From: Dyella sp. SG609
GTDB taxonomy: Bacteria; Pseudomonadota; Gammaproteobacteria; Xanthomonadales; Rhodanobacteraceae
DNA length: 64,000 nucleotides
NCBI RefSeq assembly: GCF_012275375.1
Contig: NZ_JAAZQJ010000008.1
Coordinates: 124,001 to 188,000 of the forward strand
Direction of reading: 5' to 3'
Positions 37,768-46,343 of the stretch are shown here, one piece after another. The translations under genes were made by a program, and so were the position numbers. Position 1 is the stretch's first letter. Each line of letters begins with the position of its first letter. The notes under the pieces were generated by a model. That model ran no database searches and had not been told where the DNA came from. It saw only the letters and a list, made by a program, of their open reading frames with translations.

Positions 37768-39545
37768 ACAATCCCCATCGCATCACCTGGCTGGCGCTGG
37801 CCGCGCTCATGCTTGCCGCGCCCGCCTGGGCGGATGACGCCGCCGCGCGTTTCCACCGCATCTATGAGCAGGAATGGGCCTGGCGCAACGGCCAGGCCGG
37901 CATCAACAACGCCGGCGAGGCGCAGCCGAGCAATGCACGGCTGGACGACGTCGACGCCGCCAGCCAGCAGCGCCGGCTCGAGGTCTGGAAGAAGACGCTG
38001 GCCGACCTCGACGCGATCGACCCGAAGCAGCTCGGCGCCGAGGACAAGGTCAACTACGCCGTGTACCGCACGCAGATCCAGAACATGCTCGCGGGCCAGC
38101 AGTACAAGCAGTGGCAGATGCCGTTCAACAGCGACTCGGCGTTCTGGAGCGACCTGGGCTACGTGCTCAACGCCGACGAATTGCGCACGCCGCAGGACTA
38201 CCGCCGCTATCTGGATCGCCTGGGCCAGGTGCCGGCCTACTTCGCGCAGCAGATCGCCAACATGCGCGATGGGCTCGACCGCGGCTTCACCGTGCCGCGC
38301 GCGGTGCTGGACGGGCGCGATGCCTCGATCGTGGCGGTGTCGGACCTGAAAGACCCCACGCGCAGCAGCTTCTACCAGCCGTTCGAGCAGATGCCGGCCA
38401 GCGTCTCCGCCGAGGAGGCCGCGCGCATGCGCGAGGAAGCGAAGCAGGTGATCGCGCAGAAGGTGATCCCCGCCTACGCCACGCTGCTGAAGTTCTTCCG
38501 CGAGGAATACGTGCCGCGCGCGCGCACCACGCTCGCCGCCGAAGCCATGCCGGACGGCAAGGCCTGGTACCGCCAGCAGATCATCGAATACACCACGCTG
38601 GACCTGGACCCCGGCGCCATCCACCAGGTGGGCCTGGAGCAGGTGGCGAAGATCCATGCGCAGATGGTCAAGACCATGCAGGAGAGCGGCTTCAAGGGCA
38701 GCTTCCCGGAGTTCCTGAAGTTCCTGCGCACGGATCCGCAGTTCCACGCCAAGACGCCCGAGGAACTGCTGATGCGCAGCGCCTGGGTGGCCAAGCAGGT
38801 GGACGGCCAGCTGGGCAAGCTGTTCGGCCGGCTGCCGCGCCAGCGCTTCGCCATCGTGCCGGTGGCGCCGGATATCGCGCCGTACTACACCTCCGGCCGC
38901 GGCGGCGCGAGCACTTATCTGGTGAACACCTACGACCTGCCGTCGCGCCCGCTGTATAACGTGGCCGCGCTGACCCTGCACGAATCGGCGCCCGGCCATT
39001 CGCTGCAGCTGGCGCTGGCCTCCGAGCAGAAAGGCCAGCCGGCGTTCCGCCGCCAGGGCTATATCTCGGCCTACGGCGAGGGCTGGGGCCTGTACTCGGA
39101 ATACCTCGGCAACGAGATGGGCATCTACAAGACGCCTTACGACCGCTTCGGCTATCTCACCTACCAGATGTGGCGCGCCTGCCGCCTGGTGGTGGACACC
39201 GGCATCCACCACCTGGGCTGGACCCGCCAGCAGGCGATCGACTACCTCACCGACAACACCGCGCTGTCGGCACGCGAGATCGCCAACGAAGTGGACCGCT
39301 ACATCAGCTGGCCGGGGCAGGCGCTGTCCTACGAGCTGGGCTATCTGAAGATCCTGGAGCTGCGCCGCAAGGCCGAGCAGGCCTTGGGCACCCGCTTCGA
39401 CATCCGCCATTTCCACGACACGGTGCTGGAGATCGGCTCGGTGCCGTTGCCGGTTTTGGAACAGCGCATCGACCGCTTTATCGACGAGGGCGGGCCGGAG
39501 CCGGCCTTCGGCTGCGATTGCGCGAAGGATGGCGGCAAGTCCTGA
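37764..39545 (+). CDS. DUF885 family putative metallopeptidase, secreted
   Basis: The protein has 593 residues from GTG 37764. A signal peptide ends near residue 23 (LMLAAPAWA). The DUF885 core has HESAPGHSLQLALA, a HExxxGH-like metal site, and AYGEGWGLYSEYLG, which matches metallopeptidase-like relatives. It is exported, so it probably acts on peptides in the periplasm or envelope. It is third in a coupled operon. Confidence 0.88.
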   Translation: MNNPHRITWLALAALMLAAPAWADDAAARFHRIYEQEWAWRNGQAGINNAGEAQPSNARLDDVDAASQQRRLEVWKKTLADLDAIDPKQLGAEDKVNYAVYRTQIQNMLAGQQYKQWQMPFNSDSAFWSDLGYVLNADELRTPQDYRRYLDRLGQVPAYFAQQIANMRDGLDRGFTVPRAVLDGRDASIVAVSDLKDPTRSSFYQPFEQMPASVSAEEAARMREEAKQVIAQKVIPAYATLLKFFREEYVPRARTTLAAEAMPDGKAWYRQQIIEYTTLDLDPGAIHQVGLEQVAKIHAQMVKTMQESGFKGSFPEFLKFLRTDPQFHAKTPEELLMRSAWVAKQVDGQLGKLFGRLPRQRFAIVPVAPDIAPYYTSGRGGASTYLVNTYDLPSRPLYNVAALTLHESAPGHSLQLALASEQKGQPAFRRQGYISAYGEGWGLYSEYLGNEMGIYKTPYDRFGYLTYQMWRACRLVVDTGIHHLGWTRQQAIDYLTDNTALSAREIANEVDRYISWPGQALSYELGYLKILELRRKAEQALGTRFDIRHFHDTVLEIGSVPLPVLEQRIDRFIDEGGPEPAFGCDCAKDGGKS

Positions 39546-39590
39546 GCCGCGCCGCCGGACCGGCCCCTGGGCCGCCAGTGGCGTGAACTC

Positions 39591-39635
39591 CACATATGTA
39601 GTAGACTGCACGTCAACTTCACATGGAGAGTAGAC
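39591..39635 (+). promoter_or_regulatory. Direct-repeat operator candidate of the RES-Xre module
   Basis: CACATATGTAGTAGAC (39591-39606) and CACATGGAGAGTAGAC (39620-39635) are imperfect direct repeats 29 bp apart, ending directly before the antitoxin ATG (39637). This is where an autoregulating antitoxin would bind. Confidence 0.5.
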
Positions 39636-39636
39636 A

Positions 39637-40032
39637 ATGGCGGCCCACCTCCAACCCGAATTCGTCGCGGCTACCGAGCTTGGCGGCCCGGCCTTGCGCG
39701 CTTTCTTCAAGCTGGCCGAGCAGTGGGAGCTGCGCATCAGCGACCAGCGCCGGCTGCTCGGCGATCCGCCGGAATCGACTTTCTACAAATGGAAACGCCA
39801 GCAGGAAGGCAGCCTGGGCCGCGACGTGCTCGAGCGCATCAGTTATCTGCTGGGCATCTACAAGGACCTGCAGATTCTCTTTCCCGACACCAAGCAGGCC
39901 GACGCCTGGGTGCGCAAGCCGAACGCGGCGCCCTTGTTCGGCGGCGGCTCGGCGCTGGACCGCATGCTTTCCGGCAACGTGGCCGACCTCTACGTGGTGC
40001 GCCAGTACCTGGATGCGCAGCGCGGCTGGTGA
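39637..40032 (+). CDS. Xre/MbcA/ParS-type antitoxin
   Basis: The protein has 131 residues. The N-terminal half is a Xre-like DNA-binding region (LAEQWELRISDQRRLLGD, then STFYKWKRQ); the C-terminal half is the DUF2384 toxin-binding domain (WVRKPNAAPLFGGGSALDRM, then VVRQYLDAQRGW). It precedes a RES-domain protein, the classic toxin partner. It probably binds the repeats just upstream and represses the operon. Confidence 0.92.
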   Translation: MAAHLQPEFVAATELGGPALRAFFKLAEQWELRISDQRRLLGDPPESTFYKWKRQQEGSLGRDVLERISYLLGIYKDLQILFPDTKQADAWVRKPNAAPLFGGGSALDRMLSGNVADLYVVRQYLDAQRGW

Positions 40033-40113
40033 CCGGCGCGGCACGCGTCGCAGTCGGCGATATCCCGGGACCGCATACTGGCGAGTCCTGGGCACAGTGA
40101 AGAACTTTCCGTC

Positions 40114-40812
40114 ATGGCAGACACCCCGCCCCTGAAACGCATCCGCTGGAGCCAGGCCTTCCGCATCGTGCCGAGCCGGTTTCCGCCGGTCAGCGTGTAC
40201 GACCGCATTGCCGACGCGGCCGACCTCGAAGCGCTGTTCTCCATCGAGGCGCTGACCAATCCGCGCATCCGCGACGAACTCGGCGTGCTGCCGCTGGTGC
40301 CGCAGGACCGGCGCGTCAGCGGCCCCGGCACCACGCCGGTGATGGCGGCGTTCACTCATCTCAATCCCGATGGCAGCCGTTTTTCCGATGGCAGCTGGGG
40401 GGTGTTCTACGCCGGGCGGAGCCTGATCACCGCGGTGGAGGAAACGGTCTATCACCGCGAGCGCTTCCTCGCCGCCACCGCGGAGCCCGCCTGCGACGTG
40501 GAGATGCGCTGCTACCGCACCAGCCTGCAGGCCAAGCTGCACGACCTGCGTGGCGGCTGGCCGGCCGAGCACGACCCGGACAGCTACGTGGCCAGCGTGA
40601 AGCTGGCGCGCCGGCTGCGCGCGGACGGTTCCGACGGCATCGTGTACGACAGCGTGCGCCATGCCGGCGGCGAGTGCATCGCGGTGTTCTATCCGGACTG
40701 CGTGGCGCCGTGCGTGCAGGCGGAGCATCTGCGCTATTGCTGGGATGGAACGCGCATCGCCAAGGTGCTGGCGGTGAGTGAGCTCAAGCGCGGCAAGAAA
40801 TCGGTGCAATAA
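40114..40812 (+). CDS. RES-domain toxin (NAD-degrading type)
   Basis: The protein has 232 residues with the RES fold. RES toxins (MbcT, Res) destroy NAD+. Conserved features are FYAGRSLITAVEETVYHRERF (the E region) and YDSVRHAGGECIAVFYPD (the S region). The gene begins 81 bp after the antitoxin stop; many family pairs overlap or abut, so the spacer is notable and might hold an internal promoter. A bidirectional terminator follows. Confidence 0.9.
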   Translation: MADTPPLKRIRWSQAFRIVPSRFPPVSVYDRIADAADLEALFSIEALTNPRIRDELGVLPLVPQDRRVSGPGTTPVMAAFTHLNPDGSRFSDGSWGVFYAGRSLITAVEETVYHRERFLAATAEPACDVEMRCYRTSLQAKLHDLRGGWPAEHDPDSYVASVKLARRLRADGSDGIVYDSVRHAGGECIAVFYPDCVAPCVQAEHLRYCWDGTRIAKVLAVSELKRGKKSVQ

Positions 40813-40838
40813 AAAAGGCCCGCGGATGCGGGCCTTTT
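40811..40838. terminator. Bidirectional terminator, RES toxin / phhA
   Basis: AAAAGGCCCGC-GGAT-GCGGGCCTTTT is a perfect stem with A and T tails on both sides, lying between convergent genes. Confidence 0.95.
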
Positions 40839-40860
40839 CATGGGCGGCGCCGGCGCGGAC

Positions 40861-41754
40861 TCAGGTGTCGGCGTCGGTCGCAAAGCCTTCGCGCGTGCCC
40901 CGGTTGAACACGCGGTCGCTGTCCAGCACGTCGGCGGCGGCGTGCGGCGGGTGCGTCTTCAGGTCGGCGTAGATCGGCGTGAAGTCCGGGCGCGTCGCAT
41001 CGAACAGCTGCTCGAAGCTGTCGATCACGAAGTAGGTCTGCTGGTAGGTGTCGATGCGGTAGCGCGTATTCATCACGCGCTCCAGGCCGAAGCCGATGCG
41101 GTTGGGCGCGGCGGCATCCAGGCAGTAGATCGACTCGCCCTTGGAGCTGACGATGCCGGCGCCGTAGATGCGCATGCCTTCGCTGGTGTTGATCAGGCCG
41201 AACTCCACCGTGTACCAGTACAGGCGGGTCAGGTTCATCAGCGCCTCCGGGCCGATGCCGAAAGCCTTCATGCCGCCGCGGCCGTAGGCCTGCATGTAGT
41301 CGGCGAACACCGGGTTGAGCAGCAGCGGCACGTGGCCGAACAGATCGTGGAACAGGTCCGGCTCGCTCAGGTAGTCGAGCTGGTCGGGGCGGCGGATCCA
41401 CCAGCTCACCGGGAAGCGGCGGTTGGCCAGGTGGTCGAAGAACACTTCGTCCGGCAGCAGGCCTTCCACGGCCACCAGTTCCCAGCCGGTGGTTTCGCCC
41501 AGCACCTTGTTGAGGTCGGCGAACTTCGGAATGCCGTTCTCGCCCATACGGAAGCGTTCGATGCCGTCGAGGAATTCCTGGCAGGCGCGGCCCTTCAGCA
41601 GCTCGCGCTGGCGGCGGTACAGGGTGTTCCAGACCTCGTGGTCGGTCTGGCTGTAGTTGGCCCAGGGCTGTTCGACCACGCCGGTGGCATACACCGGCAC
41701 ATAACCGCGGTCGGTCTGCTGGTGTTCGACTTTGCGTGGCGTGCTGTGGTCCAT
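40861..41754 (-). CDS. phhA: Phenylalanine 4-monooxygenase
   Basis: PhhA converts phenylalanine to tyrosine with tetrahydropterin, oxygen and iron. The protein has 297 residues, the bacterial length. Iron ligands are visible as the two His in DLFHDLFGHVPLL and the Glu in YWYTVEFGLI. The ATG at 41754 matches the family N-terminus. The divergent Lrp/AsnC-type gene is probably its regulator, sharing a promoter region with a 27-bp imperfect palindrome. Confidence 0.97.
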   Translation of the reverse strand: MDHSTPRKVEHQQTDRGYVPVYATGVVEQPWANYSQTDHEVWNTLYRRQRELLKGRACQEFLDGIERFRMGENGIPKFADLNKVLGETTGWELVAVEGLLPDEVFFDHLANRRFPVSWWIRRPDQLDYLSEPDLFHDLFGHVPLLLNPVFADYMQAYGRGGMKAFGIGPEALMNLTRLYWYTVEFGLINTSEGMRIYGAGIVSSKGESIYCLDAAAPNRIGFGLERVMNTRYRIDTYQQTYFVIDSFEQLFDATRPDFTPIYADLKTHPPHAAADVLDSDRVFNRGTREGFATDADT

Positions 41755-41815
41755 GGCGGGCCTCCGTCAGAAGGACAACAGGATACGGCGGAGGACGCGC
41801 ATGAAGGTTGTTTTG

Positions 41816-41842
41816 TTGCAGTATGTAGCGCTGATAGCGCAA
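41816..41842. promoter_or_regulatory. Lrp-type operator candidate, phhA/lrp intergenic region
   Basis: A 27-bp imperfect palindrome begins TTGC and ends GCAA, with the self-complementary core AGCGCT and matching TAT/ATA positions. It lies 41 bp before the Lrp-type start and 62 bp before phhA, as expected for shared control. Confidence 0.55.
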
Positions 41843-41882
41843 TAATCATGCGTAACGACGCCATCTAGCCGGAGCATCTTGC

Positions 41883-42359
41883 ATGGCCACCCTGGACCGC
41901 ACCGACCTGCGCATGCTCGCCGTCCTGCAGAGCGAAGGCCGCATCACCAACGCCGAGCTGGCCGAGCGGGTGAACCTGTCGCCCTCCGCCTGCCTGCGCC
42001 GCCTGCAGCGGCTGGAGGCCGAGGGCGTGCTCACCGGCTACAGCGCCCAGGTCGACCCGGAGGCGGTGGGCCTGGGGCTGCAGGCTTTCGTACGCGTGCA
42101 GCTGGCCAAGCACGAGGGCGAGGCGATCGAGCGCTTCGTGCGCAACGTCAACGAGTGGGACGAGATCGTGGCCTGCTACGCGCTGACCGGCGACATGGAC
42201 TACCTGATGCACGTCTATGTCGCCGACCTGCAGCACTTCTCGCGCTTCCTGCTCGACCGCCTGCTCAATGCCTCCGGCGTGGCCGACGTGAACTCCAGCT
42301 TCGTGCTGCGCACGGTGAAGCGCTCCGCGGCGCTGCCCTTGTCGCAGCTCGAATCGTAG
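41883..42359 (+). CDS. Lrp/AsnC-family transcriptional regulator
   Basis: The protein has 158 residues: an N-terminal helix-turn-helix (LDRTDLRMLAVLQSEGRITN, then AELAERVNLSPSACLRRLQRLE) and a C-terminal RAM ligand domain (VRVQLAKHEGEAIERF, then CYALTGDMDYLMHVYV). Such proteins sense amino acids; divergence from phhA suggests phenylalanine or tyrosine as effector and phhA as target. This is inferred from position. Confidence 0.92.
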   Translation: MATLDRTDLRMLAVLQSEGRITNAELAERVNLSPSACLRRLQRLEAEGVLTGYSAQVDPEAVGLGLQAFVRVQLAKHEGEAIERFVRNVNEWDEIVACYALTGDMDYLMHVYVADLQHFSRFLLDRLLNASGVADVNSSFVLRTVKRSAALPLSQLES

Positions 42360-42440
42360 GTTGGGGTGAGCGCCGCGAACCCCAACGTCGTGAGGCGCCT
42401 GAAGGTCTGTTGGGGTTCGCCTTCGGCTCACCCCAACCTG
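42355..42440. repeat. REP doublet (REPIN-like), two inverted copies
   Basis: Copy 1 (42360-42386) is GTTGGGGT-loop-ACCCCAAC; copy 2 (42409-42437) has the same arms in opposite orientation. The copies share the GAGC...CGAACCCC side of the element at 34114-34152. Head-to-head REP pairs form a long cruciform and are the mobile unit of REPINs. They lie between the convergent Lrp-type and MFS genes. Confidence 0.85.
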
Positions 42441-42445
42441 CGCCT

Positions 42446-43738
42446 TTACGCCGCCTCGCCGGCCAGCGCCGGCAGCTCGCCGCGGTCGCGGCGGCGGCCG
42501 ATGCGCAGGGCCAGGAAGGCCGCCACCACGCCGGCGGCGCCAGCGATCACGAACGGCGTCATATAGCTGCCCAGCTGCACGCGCAGCACGCCGGCCATGA
42601 AGGCGGCCGCGGCGGCGCCCACCTGGTGGCCGGCCACCACCCAACCGAACACGATCGGCGCATCGCGCTCGCCGAAGGCGTCGGTGGTCAGGCGCAGGGT
42701 GGGCGGCACGGTGGCGATCCAGTCCAGGCCGTAGAACACGCCGAACAGCGACAGGCTGTAGAACGAGAAATCGGAATACGGCAGATACATCAGCGACAGC
42801 CCGCGCAGCCCGTAATAGACGAACAGCAGCTTGCGCGGATCGAAGCGGTCGGTCAGCCAGCCCGAGGCGGTGGTGCCGACCAGGTCGAAGATGCCCATCA
42901 TCGCCAGCAGGCCGGCGGCGCGTACTTCCGGAATGCCGTGGTCGCCGCACAGCGCGATGAAGTGCGTACCGATCAGGCCGTTGGTGGTGAAGCCGCACAC
43001 GAAGAAGGTGGCGAACAGCAGCCAGAACGTGCCGTTGCGGGTAGCGTTGCGCAGCACGCCCAGGGTCAGCGCGAACAGATTGCCGCCCGCGGCGCCGGCA
43101 TCGGCCGGCTCGTCCGCCGTGGCGCCGTAGCGGCGCAGGCCGATATCGGAGGGACGCTCCGGCAGCAGCCACCAGGCCAGCGGGATCAGCACCGCGGAAA
43201 CGGCGGCAATGGTCAGCACGACCGCCTGCCAGCCGAAGTACTCGGCGATCGCCGCCAGCCCGGGCAGGAAGATCAGGGTGCCCGTGGCCGTGCTGGCGGT
43301 AAGCAGGCCCATCATCAGCCCGCGATGGCTGCTGAACCAGCGGCCGACCACGGTGGCGCCCATCACCACCGCGACGCAGCCGGTGCCGGCGCCGGACAGC
43401 ACGCCCCAGGTCGCCACCAGCTGCCAGGGCTGGCTCATCAGCGCGCTGGAGGCGGCGGCCAGGGTCATCACCGACAGTGCCACCAGTAGCACGCGGCGGA
43501 TGCCGAAGCGCTGCATCAGCGCCGCGGCGAACGGTCCCATCAGGCCGTACAGCAGGATGCCGACCGCCGCGGCCGAGGAAATGCTGTCCCGGCTCCAGCC
43601 GAACGCGCGGCCCAGCGGCAGCATCAGCACGCCCGGCGTGGCGCGCATGCCGGCCGAGGCGAGCAGGGCCAGGAAGACCACGGCGACTACGACGAAGGCG
43701 TAGTTTTGGCCGAAGGGTCGGTGGCGTTGTATAGTCAT
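42446..43738 (-). CDS. Major-facilitator transporter, TetR-controlled
   Basis: The protein has 430 residues with 12 membrane helices (for example NYAFVVVAVVFLALLASAG, then PGVLMLPLGRAFGWSRDSIS). It resembles MFS members of the MCT/oxalate-formate antiporter branch. It is divergent from a TetR regulator, and its start codon lies directly next to one of two identical operators, so it is very probably repressed by that TetR. The substrate is unknown. Confidence 0.88.
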   Translation of the reverse strand: MTIQRHRPFGQNYAFVVVAVVFLALLASAGMRATPGVLMLPLGRAFGWSRDSISSAAAVGILLYGLMGPFAAALMQRFGIRRVLLVALSVMTLAAASSALMSQPWQLVATWGVLSGAGTGCVAVVMGATVVGRWFSSHRGLMMGLLTASTATGTLIFLPGLAAIAEYFGWQAVVLTIAAVSAVLIPLAWWLLPERPSDIGLRRYGATADEPADAGAAGGNLFALTLGVLRNATRNGTFWLLFATFFVCGFTTNGLIGTHFIALCGDHGIPEVRAAGLLAMMGIFDLVGTTASGWLTDRFDPRKLLFVYYGLRGLSLMYLPYSDFSFYSLSLFGVFYGLDWIATVPPTLRLTTDAFGERDAPIVFGWVVAGHQVGAAAAAFMAGVLRVQLGSYMTPFVIAGAAGVVAAFLALRIGRRRDRGELPALAGEAA

Positions 43739-43753
43739 GTTACCGATCGGTAC
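43739..43753. promoter_or_regulatory. TetR operator, copy 1
   Basis: GTTACCGATCGGTAC contains the perfect palindrome TACCGATCGGTA (43741-43752) and sits right against the MFS start codon. The second copy lies 34 bp away, in inverted orientation. Confidence 0.85.
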
Positions 43754-43773
43754 GGGACGGAAGCGCAGAGTAC

Positions 43774-43788
43774 GTACCGATCGGTAAC
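43774..43788. promoter_or_regulatory. TetR operator, copy 2
   Basis: GTACCGATCGGTAAC is the reverse complement of copy 1 and contains TACCGATCGGTA (43775-43786). It lies 20 bp before the TetR start, giving joint control of both divergent genes. Confidence 0.85.
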
Positions 43789-43807
43789 ATTGTCAACAGG
43801 TCGAACC

Positions 43808-44425
43808 ATGTCCAACCGCACGAAATCCACCCCGCAAGCCCGGGAACCCTCCGAAACGCCGCGCCGCGCGGCGGACCGCATCCGCGACACCGCCTTCGAC
43901 CTGTTCTACCGCGAAGGCATCCGCGCGATCGGCGTGGAGGAGATCGTCAACCGCGCCGGGGTGACCAAGCCCAGCCTGTACCGCGCCTTCGAGTCCAAGG
44001 ACGAGCTGATCGCGCAATACCTGCGCGACTACGACCGCCGCTTCCGCGACAACTTCGCCGCCCAGGGCGCCGGCCATCCGGACGACCCCAAGGCGCAGCT
44101 GCTCGCCTATGTCGACTACCTGGCCGCGCGCGCCAGCACCGACGGCTACCGCGGCTGCGGCCTCACCAATGCGGTGATCGAATACCCCGACCCCGCCCAT
44201 CCGGCGCACCAGGTCGGCGTGGAAAGCAAGGAAGCCCTGCGCGAGCGCCTGCGCGAGCTGTGCCGCGGCATGGGCGCGCCCGACGCGGAGGAGCTGGCCG
44301 ACGGCCTGCTGCTGCTGATCGAAGGCAGCTACGTCTCCGGCCAGGCCTTCGGCGCACGCAGCCCCGCGCGCGTGCTCGGGGCCATGGCGCGGCGGCTGAT
44401 CGAGGCCAGCCTGGCCACGCGGTGA
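43808..44425 (+). CDS. TetR-family transcriptional repressor
   Basis: The protein has 205 residues. The N-terminal helix-turn-helix is IGVEEIVNRAGVTKPSLYRA, with FESKDELIAQYL after it. The C-terminal ligand domain has DGYRGCGLTNAVIEYP, where a cysteine may sense reactive compounds. ATG 43808 was chosen; the open frame upstream runs through the operator. Its operators flank the divergent MFS gene, so autoregulation plus efflux control is the natural model. Confidence 0.92.
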   Translation: MSNRTKSTPQAREPSETPRRAADRIRDTAFDLFYREGIRAIGVEEIVNRAGVTKPSLYRAFESKDELIAQYLRDYDRRFRDNFAAQGAGHPDDPKAQLLAYVDYLAARASTDGYRGCGLTNAVIEYPDPAHPAHQVGVESKEALRERLRELCRGMGAPDAEELADGLLLLIEGSYVSGQAFGARSPARVLGAMARRLIEASLATR

Positions 44426-44526
44426 TTCATCCGGGGCCGGCAGTTTGAAACGTCAGGGGTGCCGTCTGCACCATGCGCAGGCGCACAGCCGACGTAGAGT
44501 CCCACTAACGCTAAACTAACCCGCTG

Positions 44527-45327
44527 ATGAGCACCGACACCGTCTCCGCCCAGGACCGAGATTTCCTGCGACCGCTGCGCTACTTCTGGCGCATCCCCCT
44601 GCTGCTCCTGCATATCGTGCTGGGCGTGTTCCTGTGCGCCGGCATCCTCAGCTGGAACCGCCACGTGGTGATGAAGGACGGCCGCGAGCCGTTCGCGCAC
44701 CGCATGATCCGCTGGTGGTCGCGCGCGCTGCTGCGCATCTTCGGCCTGCGCTCGGTGCGCCTGGGCCAGCCGCTGCGCGATCCGGTGCTGTTCGTGGCCA
44801 ATCACACCTCGTGGATCGACATCGAGCTGCTGCACAGCCAGCGCGCCGCCTGCTTCGTGGCCAAGGCGGAGATCGCCAGCTGGCCGCTGGTCGGCTGGCT
44901 GGCCGCCAGCGGCGGCACCATCTTCCATCGCCGCGGCAGCAACCATTCGCTGGCCACGGTGATGCAGGTGATGGTCGACCGCCTGCGCGGCGGCCGCTCG
45001 GTGGCGGTGTTCCCGGAAGGCGGCACCGGCCACAACGGCGTGCTGCGCGTATTCCATGCGCGCATCTTCCAGGCCGCGCTGGACGCGGAAGTGCCGGTGC
45101 AGCCGGTAGCGCTGCGCTTCGCGCGCGACGGCCGCCGCGTGGTCGACGCGGGCTTCCGCGAGCACGAGAACTTCATGCAGAACTTCCTGCGCCTGCTCGG
45201 CGAGGCGCCGCTGGACGCCGAAGTGCATTTCCTGGAACCGGTGCCCGCCACGCCGGACGCGCGCCGCCGCATGGCCGAGCTGTCGCGCGAGCGCATCGCC
45301 GCGGCGCTGGAAGACCGCAGCGCATGA
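44527..45327 (+). CDS. 1-acyl-sn-glycerol-3-phosphate acyltransferase (PlsC family)
   Basis: The protein has 266 residues with an N-terminal membrane helix (about 22-40). The catalytic HX4D motif is NHTSWID (H93, D98), and FPEGGT (162-167) is the acceptor-binding motif. Such enzymes make phosphatidic acid or remodel lipids. The stop overlaps the next start (ATGA), so it is coupled with a hydrolase of the YheT family. Confidence 0.9.
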   Translation: MSTDTVSAQDRDFLRPLRYFWRIPLLLLHIVLGVFLCAGILSWNRHVVMKDGREPFAHRMIRWWSRALLRIFGLRSVRLGQPLRDPVLFVANHTSWIDIELLHSQRAACFVAKAEIASWPLVGWLAASGGTIFHRRGSNHSLATVMQVMVDRLRGGRSVAVFPEGGTGHNGVLRVFHARIFQAALDAEVPVQPVALRFARDGRRVVDAGFREHENFMQNFLRLLGEAPLDAEVHFLEPVPATPDARRRMAELSRERIAAALEDRSA

Positions 45328-46325
45328 CCCTTCCCCGAGGCACCGATTTCCGCCCGCCATGGCCGCTGACCAGCGGCCATATCCAGACCATGCTGTCCTC
45401 CAGCGGCGTGCGCCGCCAGCTGCTGCCGCGCGCGGCGCAGACCGTGCGCGAAGGCGCGCAGGAGACCATGGTGGACGGCGGCGACGGCGTGCGCCTCACC
45501 GGCGCCTACACCGCGCAGAAAAAACTCCCGCAGGCGCGCGGGCTGGCCGTGCTGTTCCACGGCTGGGAAGGCAGCGTCGATTCCACCTATGTGCTGCAGA
45601 CCGGCAGCCGCCTGCTGGCCGAAGGCTGGGACGTCTTCCGCCTGAACTTCCGCGACCACGGCGACAGCCATCCGCTCAACGAAGCGCTGTTCCATTCCTG
45701 CCGCATCGACGAAGTGGTGCACGCACTGGGCGACATCGCCCGGCGTTGGCCCTCGCGCAAGCTGGCCCTGGCCGGCTTCTCGCTGGGCGGCAACTTCGCC
45801 CTGCGCGCCGCGCTGCGCGCGCCGGAAGCCGGCGTGCCGCTGGATTACGCGCTGGCCGTGTGCCCGATCGTCGATCCGGGCGAAGGCCTGTTCTCGCTGG
45901 AAGAAACCGCGCCGTGGTTCTACCGGGCCTACTTCCTGCGCAAGTGGCGCCGCTCGCTGCGCGCCAAGCAGGCGGCGTTTCCGCACCGCCAGTATTTCGA
46001 GCTGGATGAGCTCAAGCAGAACCTGCGCGGCCTGACCGAATCGCTGGTGCTGCGCCACACCGACTTCGGCTCGCTGCAGGCCTACCTGGACGGCTATTCG
46101 GTGGCCGGCGCCGCGCTCCAGCGCATGCAGATTCCGGCCACCATCCTTACCGCGCGGGACGATCCGGTCATCCCCGTCGATGCGTTCGAAAAGCTGGAAC
46201 TGCCGCCCTGCGTGGAGCTGGACATCGCGCCGCACGGCGGCCATTGCGGCTTTATCCGCGGCATGGACATGACCAGCTTCACCGACGAGTACATCGCCGC
46301 GCGCTTCAACGCGGTGGCCGGCTGA
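45324..46325 (+). CDS. Alpha/beta-hydrolase, YheT family
   Basis: The protein has 333 residues. Hydrolase motifs are AVLFHGWEGSVDSTY (oxyanion region), FSLGGNFALRAAL (nucleophile Ser), the Asp in ILTARDDPVIP, and HGGHCGF with the catalytic His. The YheT family has no settled substrate, though esterase activity is expected. It is coupled (ATGA) to the PlsC-type gene, suggesting lipid metabolism. Confidence 0.9.
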   Translation: MTLPRGTDFRPPWPLTSGHIQTMLSSSGVRRQLLPRAAQTVREGAQETMVDGGDGVRLTGAYTAQKKLPQARGLAVLFHGWEGSVDSTYVLQTGSRLLAEGWDVFRLNFRDHGDSHPLNEALFHSCRIDEVVHALGDIARRWPSRKLALAGFSLGGNFALRAALRAPEAGVPLDYALAVCPIVDPGEGLFSLEETAPWFYRAYFLRKWRRSLRAKQAAFPHRQYFELDELKQNLRGLTESLVLRHTDFGSLQAYLDGYSVAGAALQRMQIPATILTARDDPVIPVDAFEKLELPPCVELDIAPHGGHCGFIRGMDMTSFTDEYIAARFNAVAG

Positions 46326-46343
46326 TCCGGCTTTACCGGATCA
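46323..46343. terminator. Hairpin overlapping two convergent stop codons
   Basis: TGATCCGG-CTTTA-CCGGATCA is an 8-bp perfect stem that contains the TGA stop of the YheT gene and the complementary stop of the facing oxygenase gene. It lacks a long T-run but sits exactly at the convergence point. Confidence 0.55.
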
